Assembly: GCA_947462335.1 (NCBI GenBank) | Contig: OX381704.1 | Coordinates: 43,218,942 to 43,282,941, forward strand | From: Harmothoe impar | Lineage: Eukaryota > Annelida > Polychaeta > Phyllodocida > Polynoidae | Length of the DNA: 64,000 nucleotides | Direction of reading: 5' to 3' | Position numbers and translations under genes: made by a program | Notes under the pieces: generated by a model | What the model was told of the DNA's origin: nothing | Database searches by the model: none | Seen by the model: only the letters and a program-made list of their open reading frames with translations | Shown here: piece after piece, positions 1 to 13,200 of the stretch | Layout: each line of letters opens with the position of its first letter | Position numbering within the stretch: the stretch's first letter is position 1

Positions 1-2589
1 CCAAATAAATTAAGTGGTAGTTTCTCATACAGGCGTAAATCATAATCCCCTAGAACAGTATCAAATAATGTGGGATACATCGACTAGCTATCATAACATG
101 ACAGTAGATTATCTCATACCATATCTGATTAGAAATGATAATGATATTATATTATATTGCATTGAATATATTTTTGTTATCAACATCTAACTTAACACAA
201 AATGTTAGAATATTGAAAGGACATCATATAAAATCGGTTATGTTGAGCCGCCCCCCCTCCCCATCTACATCGATACTTTCCGGTTGTAAGACTTCAGGAA
301 GATTGGGTAAGACTCAATCAAAACGTTTGTCCGTGCACTGATGCGAGCTAAGTCGGTCGTGCATGTATAATGGTAAGACTGAAACATTGCTTTATGATAT
401 TTGTTAAATAAAATGCTTTTAATATTGATTTAAATCTTTTATTTTCCTGTCTGCTCTGAATAGCTGATAATTCTTGATAAAACTCTTGTTATCCAGCATT
501 CAATCAGTGAGCCAGGATTCAAATACACAACAGAATCTGATGTCAAATAAATTGACCAGGTCACTTCACCCAGTCATTTTAAGAAACATTCTCCTTACAT
601 TAACTTGTCCAATTTTTAAATCCTTATAATTCATGAAGTCACGTAGTTTTACAGGCATTAATTGCGAGCTTTTCTGAAACAGACTTGGGTTCAGCTAAGA
701 GATTATAGCCTGCATGGGTAAAGGGTCGGAGTGGGTACAGGGGACATACATAGGTACATGCAAGTATAAAGATACTTACATGTTGGCAGAAATTTGCATT
801 CAAAGCAACACACAGCATTGAATTCAAACATTTTGACATTGTAAGGCGCCAAGTACAAGGCAAGCTAATGCAGTGGGTCATAGACCAAAATGAAATTCGA
901 GATCGATCGCAGTATATATATCCCACAATTATTGGTTGGACGAGCTCCGTTAGTCGCTCTATGTCCCCTTCATATGTGATGACAACAAAAGTTGGGTAAT
1001 TCTCACGATCCGATCATACAGTTCTGTACAGTTTGCTGAGAGGTATACAGAGGAATGTTTTCTCTATAAATTGTGCTTAGATCGGCCATGTGGACAGTAG
1101 GGCACCAGATAAACAGAAATCAAACAAGTTTGATGTGAGATTGGGAGTCAAAATCAACCTCAGATGCAAAATCGGGACCTAAATCGGGACATGCTACATA
1201 AACTTGGCAATTCTATTTCCCCATTGTTTATAAACGAAAACATAATTTGTAAACATAGATCCTCTCTACTGCATATCATTGTCATGGTATATAACTGAGC
1301 CAGATTCGTGAGAAAAGCCCCGATCTGAGAGCAAAATCGGTTAGGTGAGCCCCACCTTAGATGACAATATGAAGTGGAACATGTGTGTCTGATCAAAACT
1401 TTCGATAATCTTGATTATCCAATAATTTGACATAATACAAGATTAGCTTACTCCATATTGTCCCTATTGCATTATGTCTGTTGGTCTCCGGACAATTGAA
1501 GATAGCCCTTCAGGCATGAAACAATAGACACATACGCGTTAGAATTCAACAATGATATTCAGCCGAACAACAAAATCAATCTTTTGTAATACAAATACCC
1601 TGGTCTCCAACGTGCTTAAAACAATATATGATGTTGTTCATGAAAACTCTCATGTTTGTGTACAAAACACTGTCACCTACCTACCACTCCAGGTATCAAT
1701 GCCTGCTCATGAACTGGTGACGTGCTACTGTTCAGACTGCCCCACAGTGAGATTATAATTATCAATCACGATAAAGAGATCACAAACCATAAGCCTCTCA
1801 TGTGTATATTACACGTATCAGATCATCCAAAAAGACTTCTCTTCACTCACCGCAGTCCACTAGGATGTATCTGACCAAATATATGCTTGACTTGGCCGTA
1901 TATATATAGTCTATGTGTGCAGAATGGACAAAATATAACTACAGAAAAGATTAGATCAGAAAAGATACATTAATAACGATCTCACCAACACCTGGTTGTT
2001 CTGGGCCCCTATTATACATGTTATCTAACTTTAACCATATAATTATACCATGCATACAAGTCCGCGGAGGCCTAGTTGATATAATATTATGCTTTGGAGT
2101 GAATAGAATGACACGAGTCTTATGATTAGCCATCGAGTCTCACAAGAGAGCCCATTTACTTGTGGGTATGAGTTATGATAACATAACTATCGGTGTGAGT
2201 GTAAACGTTATTCTATAGTACATTTCTATACAAAGCTCATACCTTCGTACTTCACACAAATTGATAGATTTTATTGAAGTATTGAGGTATTGGAAGTTTT
2301 ATTGGACATTAACCTCATTGAGGAGTTTTTCCATGAACAAATGAAAGCGATGGTTATAGAGACTGATGAACACGATGATACACACGTTTTGATAAATGAG
2401 AATTAATCAGTCCACAACACATCTCAATCTCAATACCTCAGGGAGAGGATGGAATGACAATAAATTAAGTATTTTGTAAAAATGAATGAAGGGCTGGGGG
2501 TAGGAGCGTTCAGTTTGTGGGTAGTGAGTTCTTGTGATCAGGTCAGTAAGTCATTGTTTCGTAATGGTGGTTTCCACTTCTCACATATT
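1..2589. other. Gene-free AT-rich DNA
   Basis: No reading frame here has coding character, plausible splice borders or a recognisable domain on either strand. The sequence is AT-rich with short homopolymer runs and no long tandem or inverted repeat that I could see. Confidence 0.6.
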
Positions 2590-2964
2590 TTAGCTTAAAT
2601 TCTTCCTTCTCTGCAATTTCCAAAGGCTTACACCTCTGTAGTATGGACTCTTCTGGTAGAAAGCTGTCTTCGAAATCATTTCCTTAAATTTCAGCTTTCG
2701 GTTTCCTCTTGTTCGTCCTCTTCGATTCTGGGTGGCATGACCCTTCCTTGCCAATTTCCACATGTGTTGCGTCAGTTGATGCTTGCGTTGGCTTTCTAGC
2801 ATTGTTATTTTATTTGCTGTGTGTAGATCTATTACACTATTGCCTCGAATGGCTGTTCTGGTGCATATTCTGATACCCCTGTTTTGAAGACGTTGTATCT
2901 TAGTAAGTTCGTTCGAAGTCGATAAAGCATACCATGGTGATCTGGTTGTCATCTCTGTTTTCAT
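2590..2964 (-). pseudogene. Non-LTR retrotransposon 3' fragment (post-RT region)
   Basis: A 124-codon minus-strand frame contains KIQRLQNRGIRICTR, followed by a run of basic residues with repeated Q, H and W (HQLTQHMWKL). This is the arrangement typical of the segment C-terminal to the reverse transcriptase in jockey/CR1-type LINEs, where a 'leq+iQNRalR' motif follows the catalytic domain. The RT core itself is missing upstream, so this is a 5'-truncated copy, the usual state for LINE insertions. Family assignment is by motif only; the clade is not resolved. Confidence 0.6.
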
Positions 2965-5900
2965 AAAGGTCTTTCAGAACTGCAAATACCGCATCTCCAG
3001 CACTGAGACCGGCTCTCAAGCTATATTGGTAAACCTATTCACCTGTGCCATATACCATTGCCATAGGAGGCACAGGAAACACAGAGAAACACTGATTACT
3101 ATAGGCTAGTAGGCTACTCTGAATTGGTGACAACGCTTGGTACCCCTCACTTGAGATGCACATGACAGTCTTGGTTCACAGTAACGCCATCTGCCGTTGG
3201 CATGTGGCACTACTACACGTAGACACGTCGGTCGTCAGCATATATATTTTCATTATCAGCCGTTCTTTTTTTAGGGGGGGGGGTGGCTGCCAGTTCTACC
3301 TTAATTGATATTGCAACATTTTGGTGCAGAACAATACAATTTCCATTAATTTCTTCAAACATGTCTGGAGATGGATGTAATATAAGTAAAAGGCTGCTTC
3401 ACTGTCATCACCGAGGTGTCTGGATAATTGAGCAAACCTAGCTGTGGTTGTTACCTATAGTGCATTGTTATGTGCTTGGTGATTAGTTCTTGTAGTTCGG
3501 GCCTGTTACTACATAACTTTCTGTAGTGAGAAATCGTATAATATAATTATTATCTTAGTTATAACATATTCAGTGCTGGAACAATATGAATAGCTGCTGA
3601 GAAGTCTATGTGTGTTATACTAAACAAAGTATAATGATATGATCATTGTCATATATAAACAATTTCCAAATAGCGTTCTAGTGCATTTAGTTGTTTCCCA
3701 ATTGTAGGCTTCATAAAAATAAGTAAAGAAACCAAGAACTATTCCTATTTGGGTAGGTTCTCACGTACACATCGATTATAGATCACAAAAAGTCATGGTC
3801 GGAATATGAATAGCTTGGTAACTCCGCCCTCCCATTATGCACAATATGCATCTTAGAAATATATAAACAAATTGAAGCAGAAACATAGAAAGAAAATTAT
3901 AAACACATTTTAAAACGAAACAAATAAGCAGGAAAGCCACAAAAACAAAAACAATTTCATTTCAGCAGAGACTACTGTGGCTGAGTGTTGGGGTGCAGGG
4001 ATAAGAGCATGAGCAGCTCAAAGATCCAGACCTACCCAAGGTCTACCTCTACCCTTCAGGGGCAGCTAGCACCCTAGTACAAGTAGCAGCACTGGAGCTA
4101 GCAGTATTGATTGCCGAGGCAGACAGGAGAAACATTAGTGGGTGGCTGTAACCCCTCGTAACTGTATTCAGTATAACAATGTTGTGAAGACTCTACCGTC
4201 ATACATCGTCAGCTTTACATAATATCACTATTACTGTGGAATTCACACAATTAATTGTATCAGGATTCAGGTCTATACATATGCTGAAAGTACATATACA
4301 AAGTTGAATTCATAAAGATGGACAAGCTTGAGTTTATAATTATGTACATGGTACAACTATATATCTCTTAGAGATGATGAAGTAAATGATGACCCCCACA
4401 TTACGTACTTTTGCATGCATGTTCATTGGTTAAACACTGATATACTTTAGCAAAGCTCTATTCACTTGTTTATCGTTATTTTTTTTTTTTCATTTCCTTT
4501 ATTGTCATATTGAAATATAATGCATCATGCTGGTTACCTGTCACACTATATGGCTCGTTTAAGGCTACAACTACTATGTGCAGATCATGCAGCAAAAACG
4601 ATCATGCAGCCCCTGTCTCGCCCTACTCCCGTGGCCTCTTCGATTTATTTGGTAACCTTGGCAACACTACTGTATGGTGGTTCCGGTAGTAGCGGTGGGT
4701 GGGAGGAGGGGCGGCGTGCAAGCTGACACCGCTCCACTGCTGGTGCAGGCAGTAGGCGGTGGGAGATTGGATGTGGGTGTGGGTGTGGGTGGGGCCACAT
4801 CTGGGGGTTTACGGTACCAGTGTTCTTCCTCCAGGCCCAGACTAGGTCAGGTAAACACAACACACTACAGACACTCATCCCGGCATCCCATATAGGCGCT
4901 GTGTGTCAGTACCGGGTGGACCAACATTATCTGTGATGCACACAAGGACACTGGATTATAGATAAAGGTTATGGTAGATTCTATACCTCACGTTGTCAGC
5001 TAGTCATTGTACATAGACACAGTATCATAGAGGCACATGGACCAAGGTTCACCTGGTGCATGTGTACGCCCAATTACTGCCACCTGACAGCTCCCCCTGT
5101 ACCTGAGCCACACACCCCTAAGGTAGGTGCATCCTGTGTGTTAGGGTATACCTTATATAGTTACTGGAGGTAGGTGAGTTATGGGTTTATACCACTGTCA
5201 TGTGTAACACCAGGGCTCATCATAATAATCAGTACACACATGTACTAATTGGAAGCCTCCAACATGTTGGTACCCTGCCCTAAATAATTAATTGTCTGCC
5301 TGGCTGGAGCAACATGCATGCAGGGTGCTCTATGGTAGTGTAGATGATGCAGGGACAAAGGTGTAGTGTCAGCTATATATAGCCTCATCATTGTAGGCAT
5401 GTTGTTGGCCCTGGGCATGTACATGCCCTGGACGGTCCATACACTGTATATCACGTGTCTAGCCTTTAGATATAATTATGGGTTAAAGGTTAATTAATAC
5501 AGCAGCATAGAGTGCCCTAGCTGTCCGACACTGATGATATTATGATAATATAAATCAAGTGGTCTCTTCTCCCATGGATGAGTATAATTATACAATCATT
5601 TAAAGATATGTTAGTGGTAGCCTTGCATAATGTTATTGAATCAAAATAACCCTCGGTGTATGTCTGGGCCAAGGTAGAGTACGTCTAAGAGCTATATACC
5701 CTACAGTATATAGGAATATAGGACAACAATCTAGAGTAAGAACGACAAAACAGTGCCTACCCTAGTGTTGGGTGCTATTGAATCTAACATGTAAATGCCT
5801 ACTAGGCCTATAGTATACAGATGTAGGTCGTGAGATAACAATGCATTTAGTTTCTATATATGTATTGTCCTGCCAGATTTAGAGCTTACTCAAGTTACTA

Positions 5901-6367
5901 TTGTAATGGATGTACATGTGGGCATATATAGGGGTCAATGTTTGAAAGGCATGGGATAAAACGGAACAAAAACGTAAACTGCACCATGTGGCACTTGCCT
6001 TCATTCAAGTTCAGATTGCCACAGCAACCAGAGTGCATAACCCTGTAAAATATAGCCCACACCAAATACATGTACTATGTAGGCCAATAGAATATTGATT
6101 TCTGTCAGTGGACACAAAGTGTAGCCCACATATTGGGGCTAACATAGTATACACTCTGACATCATGGTCTCACTAGATGGAGGTTAAATATGCATGGATA
6201 ATAATAGGCTAAGGGGAAATGTTTTGAATTGGCTTTTGTGGATCTTGAGGTGCCCCCCTGACGAGAAAATGACTGTACAGGCAACATATGAGTTAAAGCG
6301 CACACGAATACACAGTACAGATACACATTCACTAGTACCTTTTGGGTCAGGTGGGGCACTATTGTTA
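2965..6367. other. Gene-free region with simple repeats
   Basis: No supported exon on either strand. A T-run followed by a G-run lies near 3266-3284, a long T-run near 4480-4490, and a GT-rich (GTGGGT) simple repeat near 4770-4792. The short GC-richer island around 4620-4880 has overlapping frames on both strands, but none shows a domain or splice context. Confidence 0.5.
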
Positions 6368-7001
6368 ACAGTCAATGTGACCCATCCAGAGAAAAGACCC
6401 CTTCAGGCGGGATTTTTAGCTCTGGTTTGGGCCACCAGGCCCCATATAGTTGCAAAAGAGTGTTAAATACATGAAAAAAGTTCTTAAACCATTCTTTATG
6501 TAAAATGCAATGATCTTCATGAAATAATTCCATCTTTGATGCAAACATTCTATATTTGGAATGCAAAAAGAACGTTTTTGTGAAGAATTAGCACATTTGA
6601 TACTTTCTGGTTGCCATGGAAACCATCCCAAAAGCCTAAATTGGAGGTAATAATCCGGATTTCTTTAAAAATCCTATCAGTTACCCAAAACTGAAAACAG
6701 AATGCAGAAATTCCTTCTGGAACCATATTTAGACTTATAAATCCAATTTTATTTGGTTATTTTTAGATAAAACTGTTTTTTCATAATCATCATCATTAAT
6801 TTTACAATGGGATACAATGCAATTAGAGCTTATTTACCATTTTCAATTAGTGACATGTACTAATGTTTGAAAAGCAATTCCCATAAAACTACTAGGATTC
6901 TTTTAGCTGATGATATCTCATTTTAAGGATTATGACACAAATTTTAATTACTATTTCCCCCCCTGGAGGGGTCTTTTCCCTCACCTGGTCACAGTGACTA
7001 T
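6368..7001. repeat. DNA-transposon-like element with ~50-bp TIRs, family F1 copy 1
   Basis: The ends are imperfect inverted repeats. The left end reads GTCAATGTGACCCATCCAGA then GAAAAGACCCCTTCAGG. The right end, read in reverse, has the same GTCACTGTGACCAGGTGAG then GGAAAAGACCCCTCCAGG. Internal landmarks (ATATTTGGAATG, AGAACGTTTTT, GGTTGCCATGGAAACC, CCTAAATTGG) recur in reverse order in the copy at 58.8-59.5 kb. There is no transposase frame, so it is non-autonomous. Confidence 0.65.
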
Positions 7002-7180
7002 ACATTGAATATAATGGCAATGGCGTAACGATGCGTAACTGGATTGCGATGCTTATAATACCGTAAAATAGTGTGTAGTGATCGTGAAATTGCTTATAAA
7101 ATGACAATGTCAATGGCCTTAGTATAGTGCATCTTGTATTAGGCAATAAGCTGAATGATTCCTGCATTATGTGATTATAG

Positions 7181-7287
7181 GGGTGAATACACTGAGGTTA
7201 ATCCGTCGGATCGGACGAGATTCGTCCATAGGTTTAACCCTGTGAAGGTTCATCCGATCCGACGGATTTGCCTCAGTGGATTCACCC
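7181..7287. repeat. Short foldback element (MITE-like)
   Basis: GGGTGAAT at the left pairs with ATTCACCC at the right. The arms continue inward through CACTGAGG/CCTCAGTG and AATCCGTCGGATCGGA / TCCGATCCGACGGATT, leaving a short loop. It is non-coding. Confidence 0.7.
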
Positions 7288-10125
7288 TTTATCTGAGGTT
7301 TATTCCCAATTAAATAATCATGTTTGGATACTGGGATATTAGATCGGACCCTGGATGGTTGGTTTTCATGATTGCGCGGTGTAAAACTCAAATTGAATTT
7401 CCTGTTGTAGCATAGGTATCGCAGCCATACACAACATTTTGAATTGACCATTATCTCTGGCATCAGTGCTAGCTTATCAGTTATTATGTAATACGACTCT
7501 AGAATACTTGGCATCTCTAGTCTGAACCTTTGTTATCGAACGGTGATGTAACCACTGCACACTTGGGTCCAGACCACTCCAGGGGACAATGTTCAGAGTA
7601 CATGTTATAGTGATAGGGAAATCTGAGCTATAACTATTAGATAAGGTACATGACCGTGATAAGAAGTGTGTGGGGAGGGAGAACAGGGTGCGAGGAGGTA
7701 GAGATGGGGCATGTCGATTTTTGGGATTTAAAAGAAAAACATCTGAATTGTTTATGCAATTTCTCAAAAACACTTATTTCTTTTTTTGCTGTCAACATGG
7801 ACAATTGGTGCTGTCAACTTTATGAAAAACATAGCTGTCAACAGCAACAGTTGACACAGACTGCACCGATTTTCAACAACAAAAAATCCAAAAAGATTTT
7901 TTTTTTTTTTTTTTTGGGGGGGGGGGGGTGACCCTTGAGACGGCTTAATGGAATTAAGATAGATTGAGTGGGTTATGAGAGAGTTTCGTGGCTTTATATA
8001 TCCTAGGTCCTTGAGACCTACAACTTTGCACTATAACCATACCAGATGGCCACACCGCAGTCAGCCACCCCACACAGTGGCGTCTCCAGTAACAGGAATG
8101 GTAACTGGACAGGGTACTTTGTGTCATGGAAGGGATAGAGACTAGTAAATAGGTATGAAATTCCACCTGGATCTGGTGCATGTGAATTGTACATTCTGTA
8201 TGTTTATGGTCGATTGACCATCTGTGTCTGGCAATAAACTTCCAGAGACTTAGCGTGTAACAAACAATTCAGGGTAGAGTGGGGCCGGTAATCAGGTAAC
8301 ATGCAGCATACGGGCAGGGAGACGGAGAACTCAATGAATGTATGACAGGTAAATACATTGATAGAGTAATGTAAAGAGCATGGACGTACGATACACGGCA
8401 TAGAACTTGCTGCCGGACCAGCAACAGTTACTCAGCCCTTTATATACGGCCGCCCGGGGTTTGATAGAAAGGACGCCGGCCCAGAGCTTCAAATTGTCTA
8501 GCCACATCTCCAATTACTCATGATTGCTAGGGAGCAGAAAGCGTGTTCTTTTCAACTCAACTCATTAGGGCCGATGATGGTTCTAGACACGAGTTGAATG
8601 ATCTGACGCTTTTAAAGTAGGTTAATATGTTCAAAACAAAACAAAACAAAAACACTTATAATATAATCTTGATCCTCCGGTAGCCTAACCTTGGAGGACC
8701 CAGCAGGAGGCAGCTATGCTTAGGATCCCCCCTTGGAGTCTCCCACCTTTTTGAGATGGTTACAACAGTATAGGGTGATGTCAGAAGGGGATACAAAGAA
8801 GTATTTACAGAGTTAGCATTCAGTCCAGTTCAATTAGGGGTATGGGAGAAGAAGGACATGGTCCATGGCATGGTATGTTTGTGCGAGAGCAGGGATAACA
8901 CGCCTATTGACCTATTTTCCCTGAAACACTTTAGGGTATACATATTATTTAGCCCATATACAGATAGTGATCTTGCATGACTCAGCCACATAAATGTACG
9001 TACACAGGTGACTCCTATAGTTACCAGAAGGGACCCACATCTATATTTAGGTCAGTGCATGCTGATAGAATTAGTGCATGTAGAATCTGCAGACCATGAC
9101 ATGGTAGCACTGTGTAACATGTGTCCCAGGTAGTAAGACAACGCTGGCATTCATGGACCATGGAGAGAAAACATGCACATGGGGTATTAAGACTAACTTT
9201 CAATCTTGGGATTCCATCTGTGATTGATACACAATGAGGATAGTATTATGTTTCCCTTATCTATCTTGTTTTACTTTTCAGTATGAGGGGTGCACTTACA
9301 TAAGGGTTTCATGCCTTCGGAGTACGGTGTTTACAAAACAACATAGTTGAATTCCCACCATGCATGTAGTATAAATATAATCTAGATATTTTATTGGATT
9401 CTTGGCCATCTTTTGGATACTATCTCTCAGTGCTATGCTACTGTTAATGTCATGTGTCTACTTGTTTTACTGAGGTTCTGGTCCATGTCGCCATCATGCA
9501 GCTTGAGGTAGCAACCCTGAAATCAAAATCTCAAGCGGAAATCATGCCATTCTTGTGTCATGACCCGAGAATTTCAGAATGTTTCTGTAATGTTTTCTGA
9601 ACATTTTCTTTTCTCACATTTCCTGATATATATATATTTTTGATAAATACACTTCATCATTCTAAAACTCAGGAAATAAACATCACCGTTGAACATGTCA
9701 CTAGGAACTTTCACTATTCTCAAGAATCTCCCGTGTCTATCTTTATATCTGTACTATGTGCCTATACAGCTTGTGCCTTTCCGGAGAAATACACACTATA
9801 GCTTGTGACATTCGCGAATTCTATCTAAAGATTGCCTATTGTGGAATAAATCGCAATGCATCACTTGCAGGTTTCTTTGACATAATATATAAATATGTGA
9901 CGTATGATGCCACAATACGTCTTCATGATACACTAAAGCATCGCTGGCGGGTAACTCACTGGGCTGTATGCATGTATCATAAATTAAATGTCAGACATTC
10001 TTGGATTAGTGGCATTGCCACAGAATTTAAAAACTCCTAACGGGGGTCGCGCATCTCATTATCATCATGGAGCATGTCGACAAAATGGCATATTTATTCT
10101 AATAAACAACGACTTGTTATTTTTC
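7288..10125. other. Upstream flank of the hydrolase gene; no coding exon seen
   Basis: A pure T-run then G-run lies at 7896-7928. A short repeat containing TACTCAGCCCTTTATATA near 8432 recurs near 40042 and 56654 and marks a dispersed repeat family. The promoter and first non-coding exon of the hydrolase gene probably lie in this stretch or further upstream, but I cannot locate them. Confidence 0.45.
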
Positions 10126-10157
10126 AGCAGATCAGGGTACAGACGTCGTGAATTAAG
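10126..10157 (+). promoter_or_regulatory. Likely 5'-UTR splice acceptor and start-codon context
   Basis: TTATTTTTCAGCAG is a good polypyrimidine/NAGNAG acceptor 30 nt before the ATG, suggesting that the first intron lies in the 5' UTR. An in-frame TGA at 10149-10151 excludes an upstream extension of the protein. The start context AAGATGG has A at -3 and G at +4. The acceptor is inferred; the stop and the context are read directly. Confidence 0.5.
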
Positions 10158-10295
10158 ATGGTGACGTCATGGGTCCTCGTGGCCTCGTTCCTGATTATAC
10201 TCACCAGCGCCCCCGGCTGGGGGTTCGACGAACCAAAGGCGTTCCACATTAAGTCAGACGGGGAGGCCTTCTCCCTCAGCATCAAGGGTGTGGAG
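10158..10295 (+). CDS. Hydrolase exon 1: signal peptide and N-terminus (residues 1-46)
   Basis: It encodes a hydrophobic leader (VLVASFLIILTSAPG) with a probable cleavage site near G22, then the start of the mature protein (FDEPKAFHIKSDGEAFSLSI). The donor is GAG|GTAAG, phase 0. Bacterial YihQ is cytoplasmic and lacks such a leader, so the leader is an addition suited to extracellular or lysosomal digestion. Confidence 0.88.
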
Positions 10296-13200
10296 GTAAG
10301 AAGCAGTTCATCTAGCTCTTTAAAAGGGCAATATGTCACCACTCACTAGACTAGCACAGTGCTAGAGATGTGAGTGGGACATTATGCATGAATGCGTGCA
10401 TTGCCAAGTATCTCACCAGCGCCATATCCAAGCATCATGACGATCATACGGGGTTAAAACATAATCAGAGGTCCACGATAATCTGTCTGAACTACAGGTT
10501 TCTCCACAAGTGGTGCTTGGATCGTATCACACAAGTCGGAGCCGAGTTTGATGCAATCCAATGCGCCATGAGTGGAGAAACCAGGAGTTCAGACAAAGTC
10601 ATGTAATTCTGGATTAATTTCATCAAAATATCCAATTTAAGATTGGTTTCATACTTAGTAGCTATTTTGGTGACATCATCGTGGAGAAACAGACCATGAA
10701 GAATGAGCATCAGTTTCTCCACCGGGGTGTGGAGAATAGCCATTCTAGTACTTAAGCATAGTAACTTCGTTTCTGCACATGAAATAAACTCCTTTATAGT
10801 CACCATGATGCATAACTGTAGCCCTGGTAGGCGAGGAGACTTGCCATGGCTGCATACATGCATTACAGTGACGGAGGTCACCGTGCATTAAAGCACTATG
10901 TATCACAAAATCTTATATACAATTGTGAAAACCAAAATTGTAAAAAGGGGGTTATGATTATTTGATTTTTCATTTTGCGCAATCATGGGGGCTTCGTGGG
11001 ATGGTGGTGGGACTAACACTCCAAAGCCATACGCCGGCCTCCCTCTATATTGAGGAAATATACCGATTTTGACCTATTTATTTATGCCATATTTTACCAC
11101 TTTATTACCCTAAATATTCTATGATACATTCCCCTGTATTTGTCATATATCAGCTTGCTGTCTTATATTTTCACCATATCTTTTAACCAAAGACGTTCCT
11201 GTATGTGAACTGTATGCATAATAGTATAACATATATTTTGTCAAGATACAAGGTTCACAATTTGCTCCCCATCCATACCCCTCAATATTCATGGCCATCC
11301 ATTCCTTATGCTGCACAGCTACTGCGGCACTCGGCGGCCAACCCCATGGTTTTGGCGGGAAATGTGCAGACGACATTCAGAGAGCACCATGGGAACTGGT
11401 TCATCGACGAACATTTGGAGAGCAAGATCGGCCTGCCTCGGTTCGAGATCACCTCGGAGCCTCGGGTGACCCGGATCAAACTGTGGGCGCCGGAGGGACC
11501 ATCGGTGGGTGCTTCATTATGTATGTTGTGTAAAGGGCTGATTCAACATGCCGATAATGGCTTGTTTTATGAATACAGATGTAGGGGATCAATGACACGG
11601 CGTGGGATGGTTATTACATGGTCATTATATGTGTGGGTGTGGGTGGAGGGGAGGGGAGGGGGGGGGGGGTAGATTGTTATTACTTTATTAGGTGCAGGCC
11701 AGGTAGTCAGCCATAATGTCATGATTAGATGCTTTATGGAGATACATAAAAGCAGCAAGGGGTGATCATGATTGCTCCTATCTAGGACCAGGGGTATCAT
11801 ACACTTTTTCCCCATACATACATTATACCAGGATTACAGCAGTGGGTTTCTACATGAATTTACCCCCCCCCCCCATTAAATACAATGTGGCTGTATTCAA
11901 TGGCTTCAAATAATAATGAACACAAATGCCAACTACCGTAATGGCCCGTTTAAGCGCAGGGGTCTCAAATAAGCGCAGGTCTCGTTTAAGCGCAGGTCTA
12001 GGACCCCTCTGAAACCCCAAATCTCTCTTTAAAGGTACTCATATAAGCGCAGGTCCCTGTATAAGCGCAGGGGGTAACAGGGAGTTGAAATTTATATGCG
12101 CAGGGGCGCTTAAAGGGGCCACTACGGTACATTGGTACCGTCTCTGAAATATTTCACTTGTGGGGATCGCGGCATATCCTACTCAGCCTGCAGCTTCATG
12201 GGATATGGCCCCAGTCCCCAATCGTGAAATACCACAGAGACCGTATCAATGGGCCTTGGCAATTATTTATATAAGTATTTACAGGTATACCCATAGGTAT
12301 TTGTGATGATCGTAGCATATCATCTATTTTTATTTGATGACACCTATACATTCCTAATTTCAAGACCTATCATATATATGTTCATATTCCGTAGAATGAC
12401 ATAAATATACACTTACATTAAAGTCAAGTCCATGTTATGGCTTGATTTCACTTTACTTTAGTCAAAATCTCAAATATCCTGCAGTTGGGTTTGAATAAAT
12501 GAAGAATTGATGATCAATTGGTCTTTTTGGTGGATCACTTACACATTACTGTTGTCAGGAATATGAGATGAGCAGTTATTTGTCGACAATAAAAGATTAA
12601 TTAGAGGAATGTAATAGTATACATTGTCAATATGTTGGCAAGACGATATGAGTGCGTACAGCCGTCATACAACAGCCCCACACAACACTCACAACACGAC
12701 AGCACCAGTGGGGTGTTTCACAGCAAATGACGATATCTTTCCCTAGGATAGATATGTTAATTAATGAGATATACACTTGCAACAATCACCAAAGGGAGAT
12801 CGTTATCATAGCATTTCTATATAGAAAAATCGTTATTTATAGCTGTGCAAAGACCCAGAGTGGGTGATTGTTTCAAGTGTATTTCTCACTAAATAACATA
12901 TAAATCCCAGGGAATGCTTTTATAACTATTGATATAAAAGCTCGCAGGAAGATCTTCAATTTTGTAATCGTTTTATTCTGAAGATATTGCTATTTGTTCT
13001 GCAACATCCCCCAGCAGAGTGCTGCAGCATTAGATGATATTCTACAGTATAGTTTGTGAGGTTACTCCCGACCCATCACTAACATTAGAACCACTCCAGC
13101 TATAAATGTTTAGCCGAATTACTCCTAATCGTCCCTTTTGTCTGCTGGAGTCTGGAACTCGTCCTAGCAGGGCACAATTGTCGCACCACCCGGTGACACC

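Noticed and set aside
10492..10881. 129-codon minus frame in intron 1
   Set aside because: It crosses GTTTCTCCAC/GTGGAGAAAC inverted repeats near 10.49-10.72 kb; there is no family resemblance.
11291..11533. Overlapping 80-codon frame in hydrolase exon 2
   Set aside because: It is the wrong frame of the same exon; only the frame joining LLRHSAANPM to exons 1 and 3 matches GH31 and keeps phase.
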